NCBI RefSeq assembly: GCF_026155325.1 | Contig: NZ_JAPFPW010000015.1 | Span: 19,386 to 83,385 of the forward strand | DNA from: Desulfobotulus pelophilus | GTDB lineage: Bacteria; Desulfobacterota; Desulfobacteria; Desulfobacterales; ASO4-4 | Length of the DNA stretch: 64,000 nt | Reading direction: 5' to 3' | Shown here: positions 15,686 through 24,499 of the stretch, piece after piece | How the letters are laid out: the number at the start of each line of letters is the position of its first letter | Numbering within the stretch: the first letter of the stretch is position 1 | Translations under genes and position numbers: made by a program | The notes under the pieces: generated by a model | The model's database searches: none | Told to the model about the DNA's origin: nothing | What the model saw: the letters and a program-made list of their open reading frames with translations, nothing else

Positions 15686-16546
15686 ATGTTTAAGATAGTA
15701 AAACGGGAAGAACTTGTGCCGTCTTCGGTAATTCTTCATGAAATTCATGCTCCGAGAGTTGCACAGAAGACCAGGCCCGGACAGTTTGTGATTGTTAAGG
15801 CCACAGAGACAGGGGAGCGGATTCCTCTGACCATGGCAGACACCGATCCTGTTGCTGGAACCGTAACGATTATTTTTATGGTCGTTGGTAAATCCACAGC
15901 TCTTTTTGCTTCTCTTCAGGAAGGGGAAGGCTATGCGGATCTAATCGGGCCCCTGGGACGGGCCACGGATATAGAAAAGGTTGGCCATGTGGTCTGTATT
16001 GGCGGAGGAACGGGTATTGCTGTGCTGCATCCTATTGCCCGCGCCATGAAAGAGGCCGGCAACCGGCTGACGGTCATTCTGGGGGCCAGAAGTGCGGATT
16101 TTATGATTTTAAAAGACAGAATGTCGGCTCTGGCCGATACGTTTATTTCTGTGAGCGATGATGGATCCACAGGGAAAAAAGGTTTTGTCACGGACGCATT
16201 ACAGGAAACGCTGGCCCTTGGTAAGCCCGAACTTGTTGTGGCCATAGGACCGGTGCCCATGATGAAGGCTGTAAGTGAAATGACGCGGCCGGATGGTATC
16301 CATACCCTGGTAAGTCTTAATCCTATCATGATTGATGGTACGGGTATGTGCGGCGGCTGCAGGGTGAGCGTGGGGGACAAGGTGAAGTTTGCCTGCGTGG
16401 ATGGCCCTGAGTTTGATGGTCATGCCGTGGATTTTGATGGGCTTTCTCAGCGTCTCAGCGCCTATAAGGAAGAAGAGCAGGCTGCCATGGAAATTCACAG
16501 ATGCCGTATGGAGGCGCAGGCGGCAAACTCTGATCAGCAGTCCTGA
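15686..16546 (+). CDS. nfnA: Ferredoxin:NADP oxidoreductase small subunit (NfnA/SudB-like)
   Basis: The start ATG 15686 follows GAGGAGG by 4 bases. The 286-residue flavoprotein has a ferredoxin-reductase beta barrel (RPGQFVIVKA, ERIPLTMAD), a nucleotide-binding domain (VCIGGGTGIAVLHPIA) and a C-terminal [2Fe-2S] site (DGTGMCGGCRVSV plus a later Cys at FACVDGPEF). With the next gene it forms the NAD-facing half of an enzyme that couples NADH and reduced ferredoxin to NADP by electron bifurcation. The same pair is also called sulfide dehydrogenase, and sequence alone does not decide. nfnB begins 17 bases downstream. Confidence 0.92.
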   Translation: MFKIVKREELVPSSVILHEIHAPRVAQKTRPGQFVIVKATETGERIPLTMADTDPVAGTVTIIFMVVGKSTALFASLQEGEGYADLIGPLGRATDIEKVGHVVCIGGGTGIAVLHPIARAMKEAGNRLTVILGARSADFMILKDRMSALADTFISVSDDGSTGKKGFVTDALQETLALGKPELVVAIGPVPMMKAVSEMTRPDGIHTLVSLNPIMIDGTGMCGGCRVSVGDKVKFACVDGPEFDGHAVDFDGLSQRLSAYKEEEQAAMEIHRCRMEAQAANSDQQS

Positions 16547-16563
16547 AAGGACCGGAGGAAGGA

Positions 16564-17967
16564 ATGCAGGAAAAAAAAAGCAAAATCCAGGACCGGCACC
16601 CCATGCCGGAGCAGCCGGCGAATGTGAGGCGGCATAATTTTCTGGAAGTTCCCTTAGGTTATGGTGAAGAAACGGCCATGGCGGAAGCCACCCGTTGCAT
16701 CCAGTGTAAAAATCCTCAATGTGTTCAGGGCTGCCCCGTTGCCGTACCCATTCCTCAGTTTATCAAAGCCATTGCAGAGGGTCGTTTTTCGGAAGGTATC
16801 CGGACAATCTGGGAAAAGAATGCACTGCCGGCTGTCTGCGGCAGGGTTTGCCCACAGGAAAGTCAGTGTGAGGGTCAGTGTATCCTGGGAAAAAAGGGCA
16901 GCCCCGTTGCCATTGGGAATCTGGAACGTTTTTTGGCAGACTGGGAACGGAAGAAGGGGGATGGATCCCTTCCGGAAAAAATGGCTGCCACAGGAAAGCG
17001 CGTGGCGGTTGTTGGAAGCGGTCCTGCTGGTCTTACGGTGGCAGGGGACCTTGTGCTGAAAGGGCATGATGTTACGCTTTTTGAGGCCTTTCACAAACCA
17101 GGTGGCGTTCTGGTTTACGGTATTCCTGAATTCCGTCTGCCGAAAGCCATTGTGGAATCGGAAGTGAAAACCCTTGAAAAGCTGGGAGTCAACCTTGTCT
17201 GTAATACGGTGGTCGGCAGGGCCGTGGATGTGAAGGAGCTTTTTGAAGAGGGCTTTGATGCTGTTTTTGTGGGTGTGGGAGCGGGGCTTCCCAGCTTTAT
17301 GAATATTCCGGGAGAAAATCTCATTGGTGTCTATTCAGCCAATGAGTATCTGACCCGTGCCAATCTCATGAAGGCCTATGATCCGGCCTATGACACCCCC
17401 ATGGTTGTGGGACGGAATGTGGCGGTTGTGGGAGGCGGTAATGTGGCCATGGATGCAGCACGAACGGCTTTACGCATGGGTGCTGAATCCGTAAAAATTA
17501 TTTATCGCAGATCCAGAGAGGAAATGCCCGCACGCCTGGAAGAATCCCATCATGCGGAGGAAGAGGGAGTGGAGTTTATGCTGCTCACCAATCCTCTTCG
17601 TTTTGACGGGGATGAAAGGGGAAGGCTGACAAGTGTAACCTGCAAGCGAATGGAGCTGGGAGAGCCTGATGCCTCCGGTAGAAGGCGGCCTGTACCCCTA
17701 GATGGTTCCGATTTCACCATGGACTGCGATCTGGCTATTATTGCCGTTGGCTCCGGAGCCAATCCTCTGCTCACCAGCTCGGAACCAGAGATCGCTTTGA
17801 ACCGCTGGGGCAATATTGAAGCGGATCCGGAAAATGGAAAAACCTCCATGCGCGGAGTTTGGGCGGGTGGTGATATTGTCACCGGTGCGGCAACGGTGAT
17901 TCTTGCCATGGGAGCGGGCAGGAAAGCTGCCACCAGCATGCATGACTTTTTGGCGCGGGGCTGGTGA
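16564..17967 (+). CDS. nfnB: Ferredoxin:NADP oxidoreductase large subunit (NfnB), glutamate synthase small-chain family
   Basis: This 467-residue protein has an N-terminal domain with two [4Fe-4S] sites (CIQCKNPQCVQGCP, then CGRVCPQESQCEGQC). An FAD-binding Rossmann motif VAVVGSGPAGLTVAGDL (about 142-158) and an NADPH-binding motif VAVVGGGNVAMDAARTA (about 285-301) follow, and the closing FAD motif is GVWAGGDIVTGAATVILAMGAGR. It is the bifurcating, NADP-reducing subunit of NfnAB. The large GOGAT subunit is absent here, and the directly preceding nfnA supports Nfn over glutamate synthase. The stop overlaps a GTG start for ogt. Confidence 0.93.
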   Translation: MQEKKSKIQDRHPMPEQPANVRRHNFLEVPLGYGEETAMAEATRCIQCKNPQCVQGCPVAVPIPQFIKAIAEGRFSEGIRTIWEKNALPAVCGRVCPQESQCEGQCILGKKGSPVAIGNLERFLADWERKKGDGSLPEKMAATGKRVAVVGSGPAGLTVAGDLVLKGHDVTLFEAFHKPGGVLVYGIPEFRLPKAIVESEVKTLEKLGVNLVCNTVVGRAVDVKELFEEGFDAVFVGVGAGLPSFMNIPGENLIGVYSANEYLTRANLMKAYDPAYDTPMVVGRNVAVVGGGNVAMDAARTALRMGAESVKIIYRRSREEMPARLEESHHAEEEGVEFMLLTNPLRFDGDERGRLTSVTCKRMELGEPDASGRRRPVPLDGSDFTMDCDLAIIAVGSGANPLLTSSEPEIALNRWGNIEADPENGKTSMRGVWAGGDIVTGAATVILAMGAGRKAATSMHDFLARGW

Positions 17968-18485
17968 TTGCGATGAGCTATGCACAGGCTTTCAGGGGGA
18001 TTTTTTTTGTTACAGCCCTGGGGCCTGTTGCTGTTTTTTGTGATACCGGAGAGAAGGGGCTGAAAAAACTTCTTTTTGTGAATGAGAATGAAAGGGCTTT
18101 TTTTTCGTTTTCACCGGAAGTGTCTCTGCTGAAGGAGGCAAAGGAACAGCTTTTGGCTTATTTTTCAGGGAAATGCATGTCCTTTGATCTTCCGCTTTTA
18201 CCGGAAGGAACGCTTTTTCAGCAACGGGTGTGGAAAGAGCTTCGGGTTATTCCCCATGGAGAAACAAGGTCTTACAAAGATATAGCTATGGCTCTGGGGC
18301 AGCCGGGGGCCTCTCGGGCAGTGGGCAATGCCAATGGCCGAAATCCTCTGCCCCTTTTGATTCCCTGCCACAGGGTTATTGCCGCCGATGGCGGCCTGGG
18401 AGGATACAGCAGTGGTCTTTTCCGTAAAAGATTTCTTCTGAGTTTGGAAACCGGAAAGACGGAAGATGGCTTGATTCACCGATGA
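17964..18485 (+). CDS. ogt: Methylated-DNA--protein-cysteine methyltransferase
   Basis: The 173-residue product carries the alkyl-acceptor motif LLIPCHRVIAADGGLGGYSSG and the DNA-binding helix-turn-helix region KELRVIPHGETRSYKDIAMALG with the Arg finger in GASRAVGNANGRNP. It removes O6-alkyl groups from guanine by suicide transfer to the Cys of PCHR. The start is either GTG 17964, overlapping the nfnB stop as GTGA, or ATG 17973. The N-terminal ribonuclease-like domain is short but present. It probably sits at the end of the nfnAB transcript by read-through, with no functional link evident. Confidence 0.93.
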   Translation: MIAMSYAQAFRGIFFVTALGPVAVFCDTGEKGLKKLLFVNENERAFFSFSPEVSLLKEAKEQLLAYFSGKCMSFDLPLLPEGTLFQQRVWKELRVIPHGETRSYKDIAMALGQPGASRAVGNANGRNPLPLLIPCHRVIAADGGLGGYSSGLFRKRFLLSLETGKTEDGLIHR

Positions 18486-18583
18486 AGCTCCCGTTTTTTC
18501 TTGTTTCATTTTGTGCGGAATGATTTTTTTTCATCAGGCTCTTTACAGATTGTGGAGAGGTCCCTGTTGATAGGATATTCTGG

Positions 18584-18628
18584 AAAGGTGCGGTTTTGGG
18601 CAGGGTGTTGCCCAAGCCGCACCTTTTT
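18584..18628 (+). terminator. Intrinsic terminator after ogt
   Basis: AAAGGTGCGG pairs with CCGCACCTTT, and an inner TTGGGCA/TGCCCAA stem extends it. A T5 tract follows on the plus strand. Only TTT follows on the minus strand, so it serves ogt better than the converging gene. Confidence 0.85.
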
Positions 18629-18638
18629 GCTGTAGGAT

Positions 18639-19133
18639 TCAGGAGGAAACGGCTTCTTCTTTCAGAGCATATATGTCCGGATGTGTGGCGATGGAGCGGA
18701 CGAACTGCTGGGTTCGCTGGCTTAGCCGGTTCTGGATGATAGTGACCGTTGCGCGTATCATTTTGTATCCGATGGAGCTGTTTTTTTCAAAAAGATCCAT
18801 CAGTGCCGGCCCATTGATCATGATGAGCTCACAGGCATCGGCACTGACGGCGTCAAGACTGTAGCCGGTCTGATCCAGAATGGCGGTGAGGCCGAAGGCA
18901 GCACCTGGTTTAAGGGTACCGACGGTTACAACCATGGTCTTATGGATACGCTGTTCCAGGAGAACAGTTCCGGATTTGAGCAGGAAGAAGGTTTCGGCTG
19001 CATCACCTTCCCGGTAAATGGTCTGCCCTTCGTCAAAATGCACTTCCTGACATATGGGAAGAACCTGTTCGACTTCCTGCGTACTCAGTTTTTCCAGGAT
19101 TGGATAGTGGGCCAAAGAGTCTGTGGTGAGCAT
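18639..19133 (-). CDS. Cyclic nucleotide-binding domain protein
   Basis: The start is taken as ATG 19133, preceded by AAAGGAAG 4 bases away; an in-frame ATG 15 bases upstream has no such site. The 164-residue protein is one cNMP-binding jelly roll (EGQTIYREGDAAETFFLLKSG, then LKPGAAFGLTAIL) followed by a helix (about 118-150). There is no DNA-binding domain, so it is not a full CRP-type regulator. The usual phosphate-binding Arg-Ala pair is not obvious, so the ligand may differ or be absent. It may act as a stand-alone sensor module. Confidence 0.85.
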   Translation of the reverse strand: MLTTDSLAHYPILEKLSTQEVEQVLPICQEVHFDEGQTIYREGDAAETFFLLKSGTVLLEQRIHKTMVVTVGTLKPGAAFGLTAILDQTGYSLDAVSADACELIMINGPALMDLFEKNSSIGYKMIRATVTIIQNRLSQRTQQFVRSIATHPDIYALKEEAVSS

Positions 19134-19179
19134 GCAACTTCCTTTCATGGAAGGTTATCGGTGAGCGTAAAGGGTCTCC

Positions 19180-19214
19180 GCCCGCTTATCCATAGGGATA
19201 AGCGGGCTTTTTTG
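19180..19214 (+). terminator. Hairpin with plus-strand T-tract between two minus-strand genes
   Basis: GCCCGCTTATCC (19180-19191) pairs perfectly with GGATAAGCGGGC (19196-19207), loop ATAG, followed by a T7 tract on the plus strand only. On the minus strand it could still act as a transcript-end stabiliser for the antiporter operon, whose last stop codon is at 19215. Confidence 0.65.
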
Positions 19215-21008
19215 TCAGCTGACAAGGAAAAAGAGCAGAATCAGTATGCAGACAACTCCTGCCGCACTGATACCCAGCGGGGTTGTGCCAGTACTGTAGC
19301 TTGCCCGGATCTGTTCTTCCACTTTGCTGTCCGTAAAGGGACGCGCCAGTGCGCGGGTAATACGTTCGGGTATGTTTTTGGAAATTTCGGCAATGCGGGG
19401 AATGAGCCTGTGGGTAACCAATGCTTCCGTAACCCGGTTCATTCCGTTGAGGCTGCGATCCATGGCATGGTAAAAGGCCTTGCCTCCCTCAATATAGGTA
19501 ATGTCCGTGTCGGTCAGTTTATGCGTGGGTCTGGCTTTGGTTTTGTCTTTCTTTTTATCTGCTTTCACCATGAGGGTGAAAAGCCATACACCCAGCGCCA
19601 TAACGGCAATCTGTTTGATGAGATGTACCAGTGTATAGGGATTGTAGTCCATGCTGTGGGGTAGCAGTTTGTAGAGCGCGTCGGGATAGACACCCAGATA
19701 AAAACAGAGGAAAGAGGCTATGGCCATGGCCAGCAGCATGCAGCGGGGAGGATCCTGGGCTTCCGGAACGCTGGGAGCTGTTTTCCCGCCGAACCATACA
19801 TAGTACGGCAGCTTCAGGCCTACGGAAAGCCAGGTTCCGAGGCTGGCAAGCAGCAGCATGCCCCAGAGGATGGTTCTGCCGGAATGTTCCGCCGCTGTCA
19901 GGATAATATCCTTTGATACGAAGCCCGAGGTCAGGGGGGCGCCGGAAATGGATATACCCCCCACAACGGTGAAAACCAGGGTCAGTGGCATGAGCGCTTT
20001 GAGACCACCCAGTTCTTTGATGCGTGAACTTCCCGCCATCTGCAGCACGGCACCGGCACCCATGAAAAGCAGCGCTTTGTAAATGATGTGAGCGTAGGCA
20101 TGGGCAACGGCACCGTTGATGGCAAGGCTGGTGCCGATACCTACGGCGCAGACCATGTAACCGACCTGGCTGACAATGTGATAGGCCAGGATACGGCGGG
20201 CATCGGTGATGATGAGGGCGTAGGTTACACCGTAAAGGGTCATGATGGCACCGAGAACAGCGAGAATTTCAAAGCCGGGGAAGGCCCGGCAGAGAACATA
20301 GACCGCCGTTTTGGTTGTAAAGGCACTGAGGAAAACGGCACCTGTAACGGTGGCTTCGGGGTAGGCATCCGGAAGCCATGCATGGAGGGGTGGAACGGCT
20401 GCGTTGACAATGAAGCCGATCATGATGAGGTATTCGGCAAGGCCTGCCTGGTCCGGGGAGAAACGCCCGAAAGTGAGGTCTCCGCCTGTGGCATTGTAAT
20501 GGATGATGATACCACCCAAGAGTATGAGCCCGCCTGCCATATGGACAAGGATATAGCGGAAAGCGGCATCATAGGCTTCCCGGCTTTTGCGTGCAAGGAT
20601 GAGGAAGGTGGAGGCAACGGCCATGATCTCCCAGAAAATATACAGGGAAAGGAGGTCTCCCGCAAAGGTTACGCCCAGAGCTCCACCAGCATAAAAGAGG
20701 GCTGCCATGTGTTGCACATTGTCCTGGACTTTCAGGGCATAGAGAACGCCCATGAAGCAGGCCATGGAAAAGATAATGCCAAAGGGCCTGGCCAGTCCGT
20801 CCATATGGCCGAAGATGAGATGGAAATCCATGAACTGCAGGGTCCAGTGTACACCGTTGGGCGTGTTGAGGACCACGGCAAGGGAAAGAAGGGGCAGAAG
20901 GAGCATCCATACAGCCCTGGCCCCTCGGGACAGAAGCGGGATGAGAAGAGCTCCGAAAATAAGAATCAGGGCAGGGGGGATACCGCTGCCGAAGAGAGTC
21001 TGGTACAT
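19215..21008 (-). CDS. Proton-translocating antiporter subunit, MrpA/NuoL-like (third of three)
   Basis: This 597-residue polytopic membrane protein belongs to the NuoL/M/N-MrpA/D family. Hallmarks are LLSLYIFWEIMAVAST (family Glu on TM5), VPPLHAWLPDAYPEATVTGAV (broken helix TM7 region) and RILAYHIVSQVGYMV. The C-terminal 120 residues are an extension with a charged loop (KADKKKDKTKARPTHKLTD) and a final hydrophobic anchor (GISAAGVVCILILLFFLV). The extension recalls the lateral helix of NuoL/MrpA, but the full MrpA C-terminal domains are encoded by separate genes upstream. It is last in the operon. Confidence 0.88.
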   Translation of the reverse strand: MYQTLFGSGIPPALILIFGALLIPLLSRGARAVWMLLLPLLSLAVVLNTPNGVHWTLQFMDFHLIFGHMDGLARPFGIIFSMACFMGVLYALKVQDNVQHMAALFYAGGALGVTFAGDLLSLYIFWEIMAVASTFLILARKSREAYDAAFRYILVHMAGGLILLGGIIIHYNATGGDLTFGRFSPDQAGLAEYLIMIGFIVNAAVPPLHAWLPDAYPEATVTGAVFLSAFTTKTAVYVLCRAFPGFEILAVLGAIMTLYGVTYALIITDARRILAYHIVSQVGYMVCAVGIGTSLAINGAVAHAYAHIIYKALLFMGAGAVLQMAGSSRIKELGGLKALMPLTLVFTVVGGISISGAPLTSGFVSKDIILTAAEHSGRTILWGMLLLASLGTWLSVGLKLPYYVWFGGKTAPSVPEAQDPPRCMLLAMAIASFLCFYLGVYPDALYKLLPHSMDYNPYTLVHLIKQIAVMALGVWLFTLMVKADKKKDKTKARPTHKLTDTDITYIEGGKAFYHAMDRSLNGMNRVTEALVTHRLIPRIAEISKNIPERITRALARPFTDSKVEEQIRASYSTGTTPLGISAAGVVCILILLFFLVS

Positions 21009-21053
21009 GGGGGACTCCTGTACGGTTATGTGAAATCCGGTTTCATACGTTGC

Positions 21054-22532
21054 TCAGCCGCCCATGATCTGGGAAACGGCAAGCTGCGCCAGCCGGAAAA
21101 AGGGCTGTGGATAGAAAAAGAGGAGAAGAGACCCCGCAGCAGTAATGCACAGGGGGTACAGGCACCATGGTGGCGATTCCTTAATGCCCTCTTCAAACAG
21201 ATTGTCTTCCGGTGCGCAGAAAAAGGCCCTGTAGACAATGGGCAGAAAATAGGCTGCATTCAGTATGGAACTGAAGAGCAGCACGGCAAGAAAACCGATC
21301 TGACCGGCTTCAAGGGTACCGATGACAAGATACCATTTGGAAAGAAAGCCCCCTGCAGGCGGCAGTCCTATAACGGAAAGGGCACCGATGAAAAAGGCTG
21401 TCATGGTTACAGGCATGCGGCGACCGATGCCTTTCATCTGGCTGATGTATTTTTTCCCTGAGGCAACAAAGATGGCGCCTGCACAGAAAAAGAGAGTGAT
21501 TTTTCCGAAGGCATGCATGGTGATATGCATCATACCGCCCTGCAGAGCCGCCGGGGTGAGAAGGGCGGCTCCCAGAATAATATAGGAAAGCTGTCCAATG
21601 GTGGAAAAAGCAAGCCTTCTTTTCAGTTCATCCTGGCTTAAGGCAATGAGAGATGAGACCAGAATGGTGATACTGGCAATGACGGCAATCACTGTGCCGA
21701 TGCCTGCATCGGAAAGGGGCGTTGTACCCAGCGTGCCTGTCAGGGCACGGAAAACACAGAAAACACCTACCTTGACCACGGCAACGGCATGGAGAAGGGA
21801 GCTGACCGGGGTTGGCGCAACCATGGCTGCCGGCAGCCATGAATGGAAGGGCATGACGCCTGCCTTGGCAAAGCCGAATACAAACATAAGTGCCAGGACC
21901 AGCAGGGTGCCTTTACCCGTATCCGCTGTCAGAACACCACCGGCGGTAAAGTCCAGGTTGCCGGCCTGCACATATACATACAGCATGGCCGGAAGGGCCA
22001 GGCATATGGAGGCGCCAAGGATATAGCCAATGTATTTTCTACCCGAAACCCTTGCTTCATGGTCCTGATGGTGGGCAACCAGCGGATAGGTGGCAAAACT
22101 CAGCATCTCGTAAAAAAGATACATGGTTAAGAGATTCGCCGAGAAGGCAACGCCGATGGTGGCGGAAAGGGAGATGGCAAAAAAGCTGAAGTAGCGCGTC
22201 TGGCTGTGTTCATCAAGGCCCCGCATGTAGCCGATGGAATAGGCGGAGGTCACAATCCAGAGAGAAGAGGATACAAGGGCAAAAAGCATTCCGAAGGCAT
22301 CCACCCGGAAGGCGATGGGTACGCCGGGAATCACTTCGACAAGGGTAAATGTATAGCTGCCTCCCTGAAGAACAAAGGGAGTCATGGAGGCCACCAGGCC
22401 GAATTTGATGAAGGCGGCGGCAAAGGTCCATCCTTCCCGGGCGTTTTCACTCCTGCTGGATACAATGGCCGGAACGACCGCCAGGGAAACGAGCACGGCA
22501 AGGAGGGGTATGATGGAGTGTAGGGTTTCCAT
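21054..22532 (-). CDS. Proton-translocating antiporter subunit, MrpD-like (second of three)
   Basis: The start is ATG 22532 (METLHSII), directly after the stop of the preceding gene; an upstream in-frame codon lies inside that gene. The 492-residue protein has the antiporter hallmarks MYLFYEMLSFATYPLVAHH, GVMPFHSWLPAAMVAPTPVS and RLAFSTIGQLSYIILG, and about 14 hydrophobic segments. It should be one ion-translocating unit of the complex. Its similarity to its two neighbours shows at motif level only, so they look like old duplicates rather than recent copies. Confidence 0.9.
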   Translation of the reverse strand: METLHSIIPLLAVLVSLAVVPAIVSSRSENAREGWTFAAAFIKFGLVASMTPFVLQGGSYTFTLVEVIPGVPIAFRVDAFGMLFALVSSSLWIVTSAYSIGYMRGLDEHSQTRYFSFFAISLSATIGVAFSANLLTMYLFYEMLSFATYPLVAHHQDHEARVSGRKYIGYILGASICLALPAMLYVYVQAGNLDFTAGGVLTADTGKGTLLVLALMFVFGFAKAGVMPFHSWLPAAMVAPTPVSSLLHAVAVVKVGVFCVFRALTGTLGTTPLSDAGIGTVIAVIASITILVSSLIALSQDELKRRLAFSTIGQLSYIILGAALLTPAALQGGMMHITMHAFGKITLFFCAGAIFVASGKKYISQMKGIGRRMPVTMTAFFIGALSVIGLPPAGGFLSKWYLVIGTLEAGQIGFLAVLLFSSILNAAYFLPIVYRAFFCAPEDNLFEEGIKESPPWCLYPLCITAAGSLLLFFYPQPFFRLAQLAVSQIMGG

Positions 22533-22533
22533 A

Positions 22534-24066
22534 TTAAAGCACCTGTCCGGGAATCGCTGGATCAATGAAAAGGGTGACAATGTCTCCGGCCAGAAGGCCG
22601 AGGACCACAAGGGCCAGAGCAGCAATTAAAAGAGGAATCACCATGGAAACGGGGGCCTCGGCCATGGCGAGGGCTGGCGGACCGTGGTGGGCGTGGTCAT
22701 CATGACCATGCCCATGGTGGATGACGGCATCCTCAGGTGTTTCAAAAAGGGCGATTTCAAAAACCTTGAAGAAGAGAATGGCATTGATGATGCTCGCGGA
22801 AAGAAGAGCGACGACAAAACCCCAGTGACCGGCTTCGATACCGCCGGATATGAGGTACCATTTACTGAAAAAGCCGCAGGTAGGCGGAATGCCAATAATG
22901 GAAAGACCGGCAATGACCAGAGCTCCCATGGAAAAAGGCATTTTCTGGAAAAGACCTTTCAGGTCCGTAAATGCATCACTTCCCTGTTTGGCCCGTATGG
23001 TGGCGGCTGCCATGAAGATACACAGGGTCATGGCGGCGTCGTTGACAATGTGGAGCATGGCACCGGTCATCCCCGCCCTGTTGCCCAGCCAGAATCCTCC
23101 CACCATGTAGGCAACTTCCACAATAATGATGTAGGTGAGCATGCGTTTGAAGCTTTTTTGGGCAAGGGCCATGAAGGCTCCTGCAAAGATGCCGATGGTG
23201 GCCAGCCAGACAAGACCCTCGGCTATGACTCCCGTATCAAAGGCTAGAGACATGGGGAAAACAGAAAAAACAATTCGTACCATGATGTAGATGCTGACCT
23301 TGGTGGTCAGGGCGGCCATCAGGTTGGTGGTGGCATCCGGAGCGTAGGTGTAGGCATTGGGCAGCCAGCCGTGAACGGGGAAGGCCGCCATTTTGGCCAG
23401 AAGTCCTGTGATGCAGAGAACAAAGGCCATGGTGATGGTGGGATTGGGACCCATTTCATGGAGAATGGCAGCAATATCAGCCATGTTGAGGGACCCTGTG
23501 GCAATGTAGATATAGGCTACCCCCATGAGATAGAAGCTGGCTCCGATGGTTCCCATGATCAGGTAGTTGAGGGCTGCAAGGGGAGCACGGTTGTTTCCCA
23601 TGCCGATGAGGGCATATCCCGAAAGGGAAGCTATTTCAAGGAGAACATAGAGGTTGAAAATATCTTCCGTTGCCACCATACCCGCAAGGCCACAGACAAA
23701 AAAAATGTAGAGAGCGTACCAGGCCGGTGTTTTTTCGGCAAAGTCCTTTTCGGCCCGGTTCCTGGATGCCACAAGATTGACAAGGGCAACGGCCATGATG
23801 GCGGTAAGAACAATGGCACTGAAGGTATCGATGCGGTAGGCGATGCCAAAGGGAGGCATCCATCCTGCCATGTGATAGGTGAGTGTTTCTCCTCTGGCTG
23901 TGGTGACAAGCATGTGCAGGGCAGTACCAAGTCCGGAGAGAAGTCCTGCAAGGGCAAAGGGAAAAGCCCATTTCCGGTTGACCCATCCCGCTGCCGCTGC
24001 GGCCATACCCCACAGAAAGGGTGCCATGACAACCAGAACGGGAAAATGCTGGGTGAATTCCATCAT
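22534..24066 (-). CDS. mrpD: Proton-translocating antiporter subunit MrpD (first of three)
   Basis: This 510-residue antiporter-type subunit has LYVLLEIASLSGYALIGMG (TM5 Glu), FPVHGWLPNAYTYAPDATTN (TM7 region) and RMLTYIIIVEVAYMVGG. A His-rich cytoplasmic or loop segment HHGHGHDDHAHHG lies near residue 455, which could bind metal or simply be variable linker. Its position directly after the MrpC gene matches MrpD/MbhH order. It follows mrpC by 46 bases on the minus strand. Confidence 0.92.
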   Translation of the reverse strand: MMEFTQHFPVLVVMAPFLWGMAAAAAGWVNRKWAFPFALAGLLSGLGTALHMLVTTARGETLTYHMAGWMPPFGIAYRIDTFSAIVLTAIMAVALVNLVASRNRAEKDFAEKTPAWYALYIFFVCGLAGMVATEDIFNLYVLLEIASLSGYALIGMGNNRAPLAALNYLIMGTIGASFYLMGVAYIYIATGSLNMADIAAILHEMGPNPTITMAFVLCITGLLAKMAAFPVHGWLPNAYTYAPDATTNLMAALTTKVSIYIMVRIVFSVFPMSLAFDTGVIAEGLVWLATIGIFAGAFMALAQKSFKRMLTYIIIVEVAYMVGGFWLGNRAGMTGAMLHIVNDAAMTLCIFMAAATIRAKQGSDAFTDLKGLFQKMPFSMGALVIAGLSIIGIPPTCGFFSKWYLISGGIEAGHWGFVVALLSASIINAILFFKVFEIALFETPEDAVIHHGHGHDDHAHHGPPALAMAEAPVSMVIPLLIAALALVVLGLLAGDIVTLFIDPAIPGQVL

Positions 24067-24112
24067 AATCGAATCCGTATACGCCTCAGGGGCGCGTTAG
24101 GGTGCCAGCTGT

Positions 24113-24496
24113 TCAGCGGGACTGAATGGCACGGTTAATTTCATCTTCTTCAAGGGTTCCATAGCTGCGGTAAACCTTGATGGTCAGCGCCAGGGCCACC
24201 CCGAGGGTGGCCACGGCAACCACAATGGCCGTAAGCATCAGTACGTGGGGCAGAGGGTTGAGATACATGGCAGGGTCAATGGCCCCTTTGCTTTCCTCCA
24301 TGAGAATGGGGAGGGTGGCGTCTTTTTTAAAAGAAGCGGAAATGAAAAAAAGAATAATGGAGGTCTGGAAAATATTCAGGCCTATGATTTTCTTAACCAG
24401 ATTGGTTTTGGAAATCATGGCGTACATTCCAAGAAAAAAGAGGAATATACAGCCCCAGTAGTTATACTTTCCGATAAAGTAGGGAATGGCATCCAT
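24113..24496 (-). CDS. mrpC: Cation antiporter subunit MrpC (NuoK-like)
   Basis: The 127-residue protein has three transmembrane helices (about 12-30, 38-55, 85-108) as in NuoK/MrpC. The typical NuoK-like segment KKIIGLNIFQTSIILFFIS and the closing HVLMLTAIVVAVATLGVALAL are visible. It is expected to form the half-channel between the antiporter subunits. The gene starts 3 bases after the preceding stop, which argues for coupled translation. Confidence 0.93.
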   Translation of the reverse strand: MDAIPYFIGKYNYWGCIFLFFLGMYAMISKTNLVKKIIGLNIFQTSIILFFISASFKKDATLPILMEESKGAIDPAMYLNPLPHVLMLTAIVVAVATLGVALALTIKVYRSYGTLEEDEINRAIQSR

Positions 24497-24499
24497 ATG

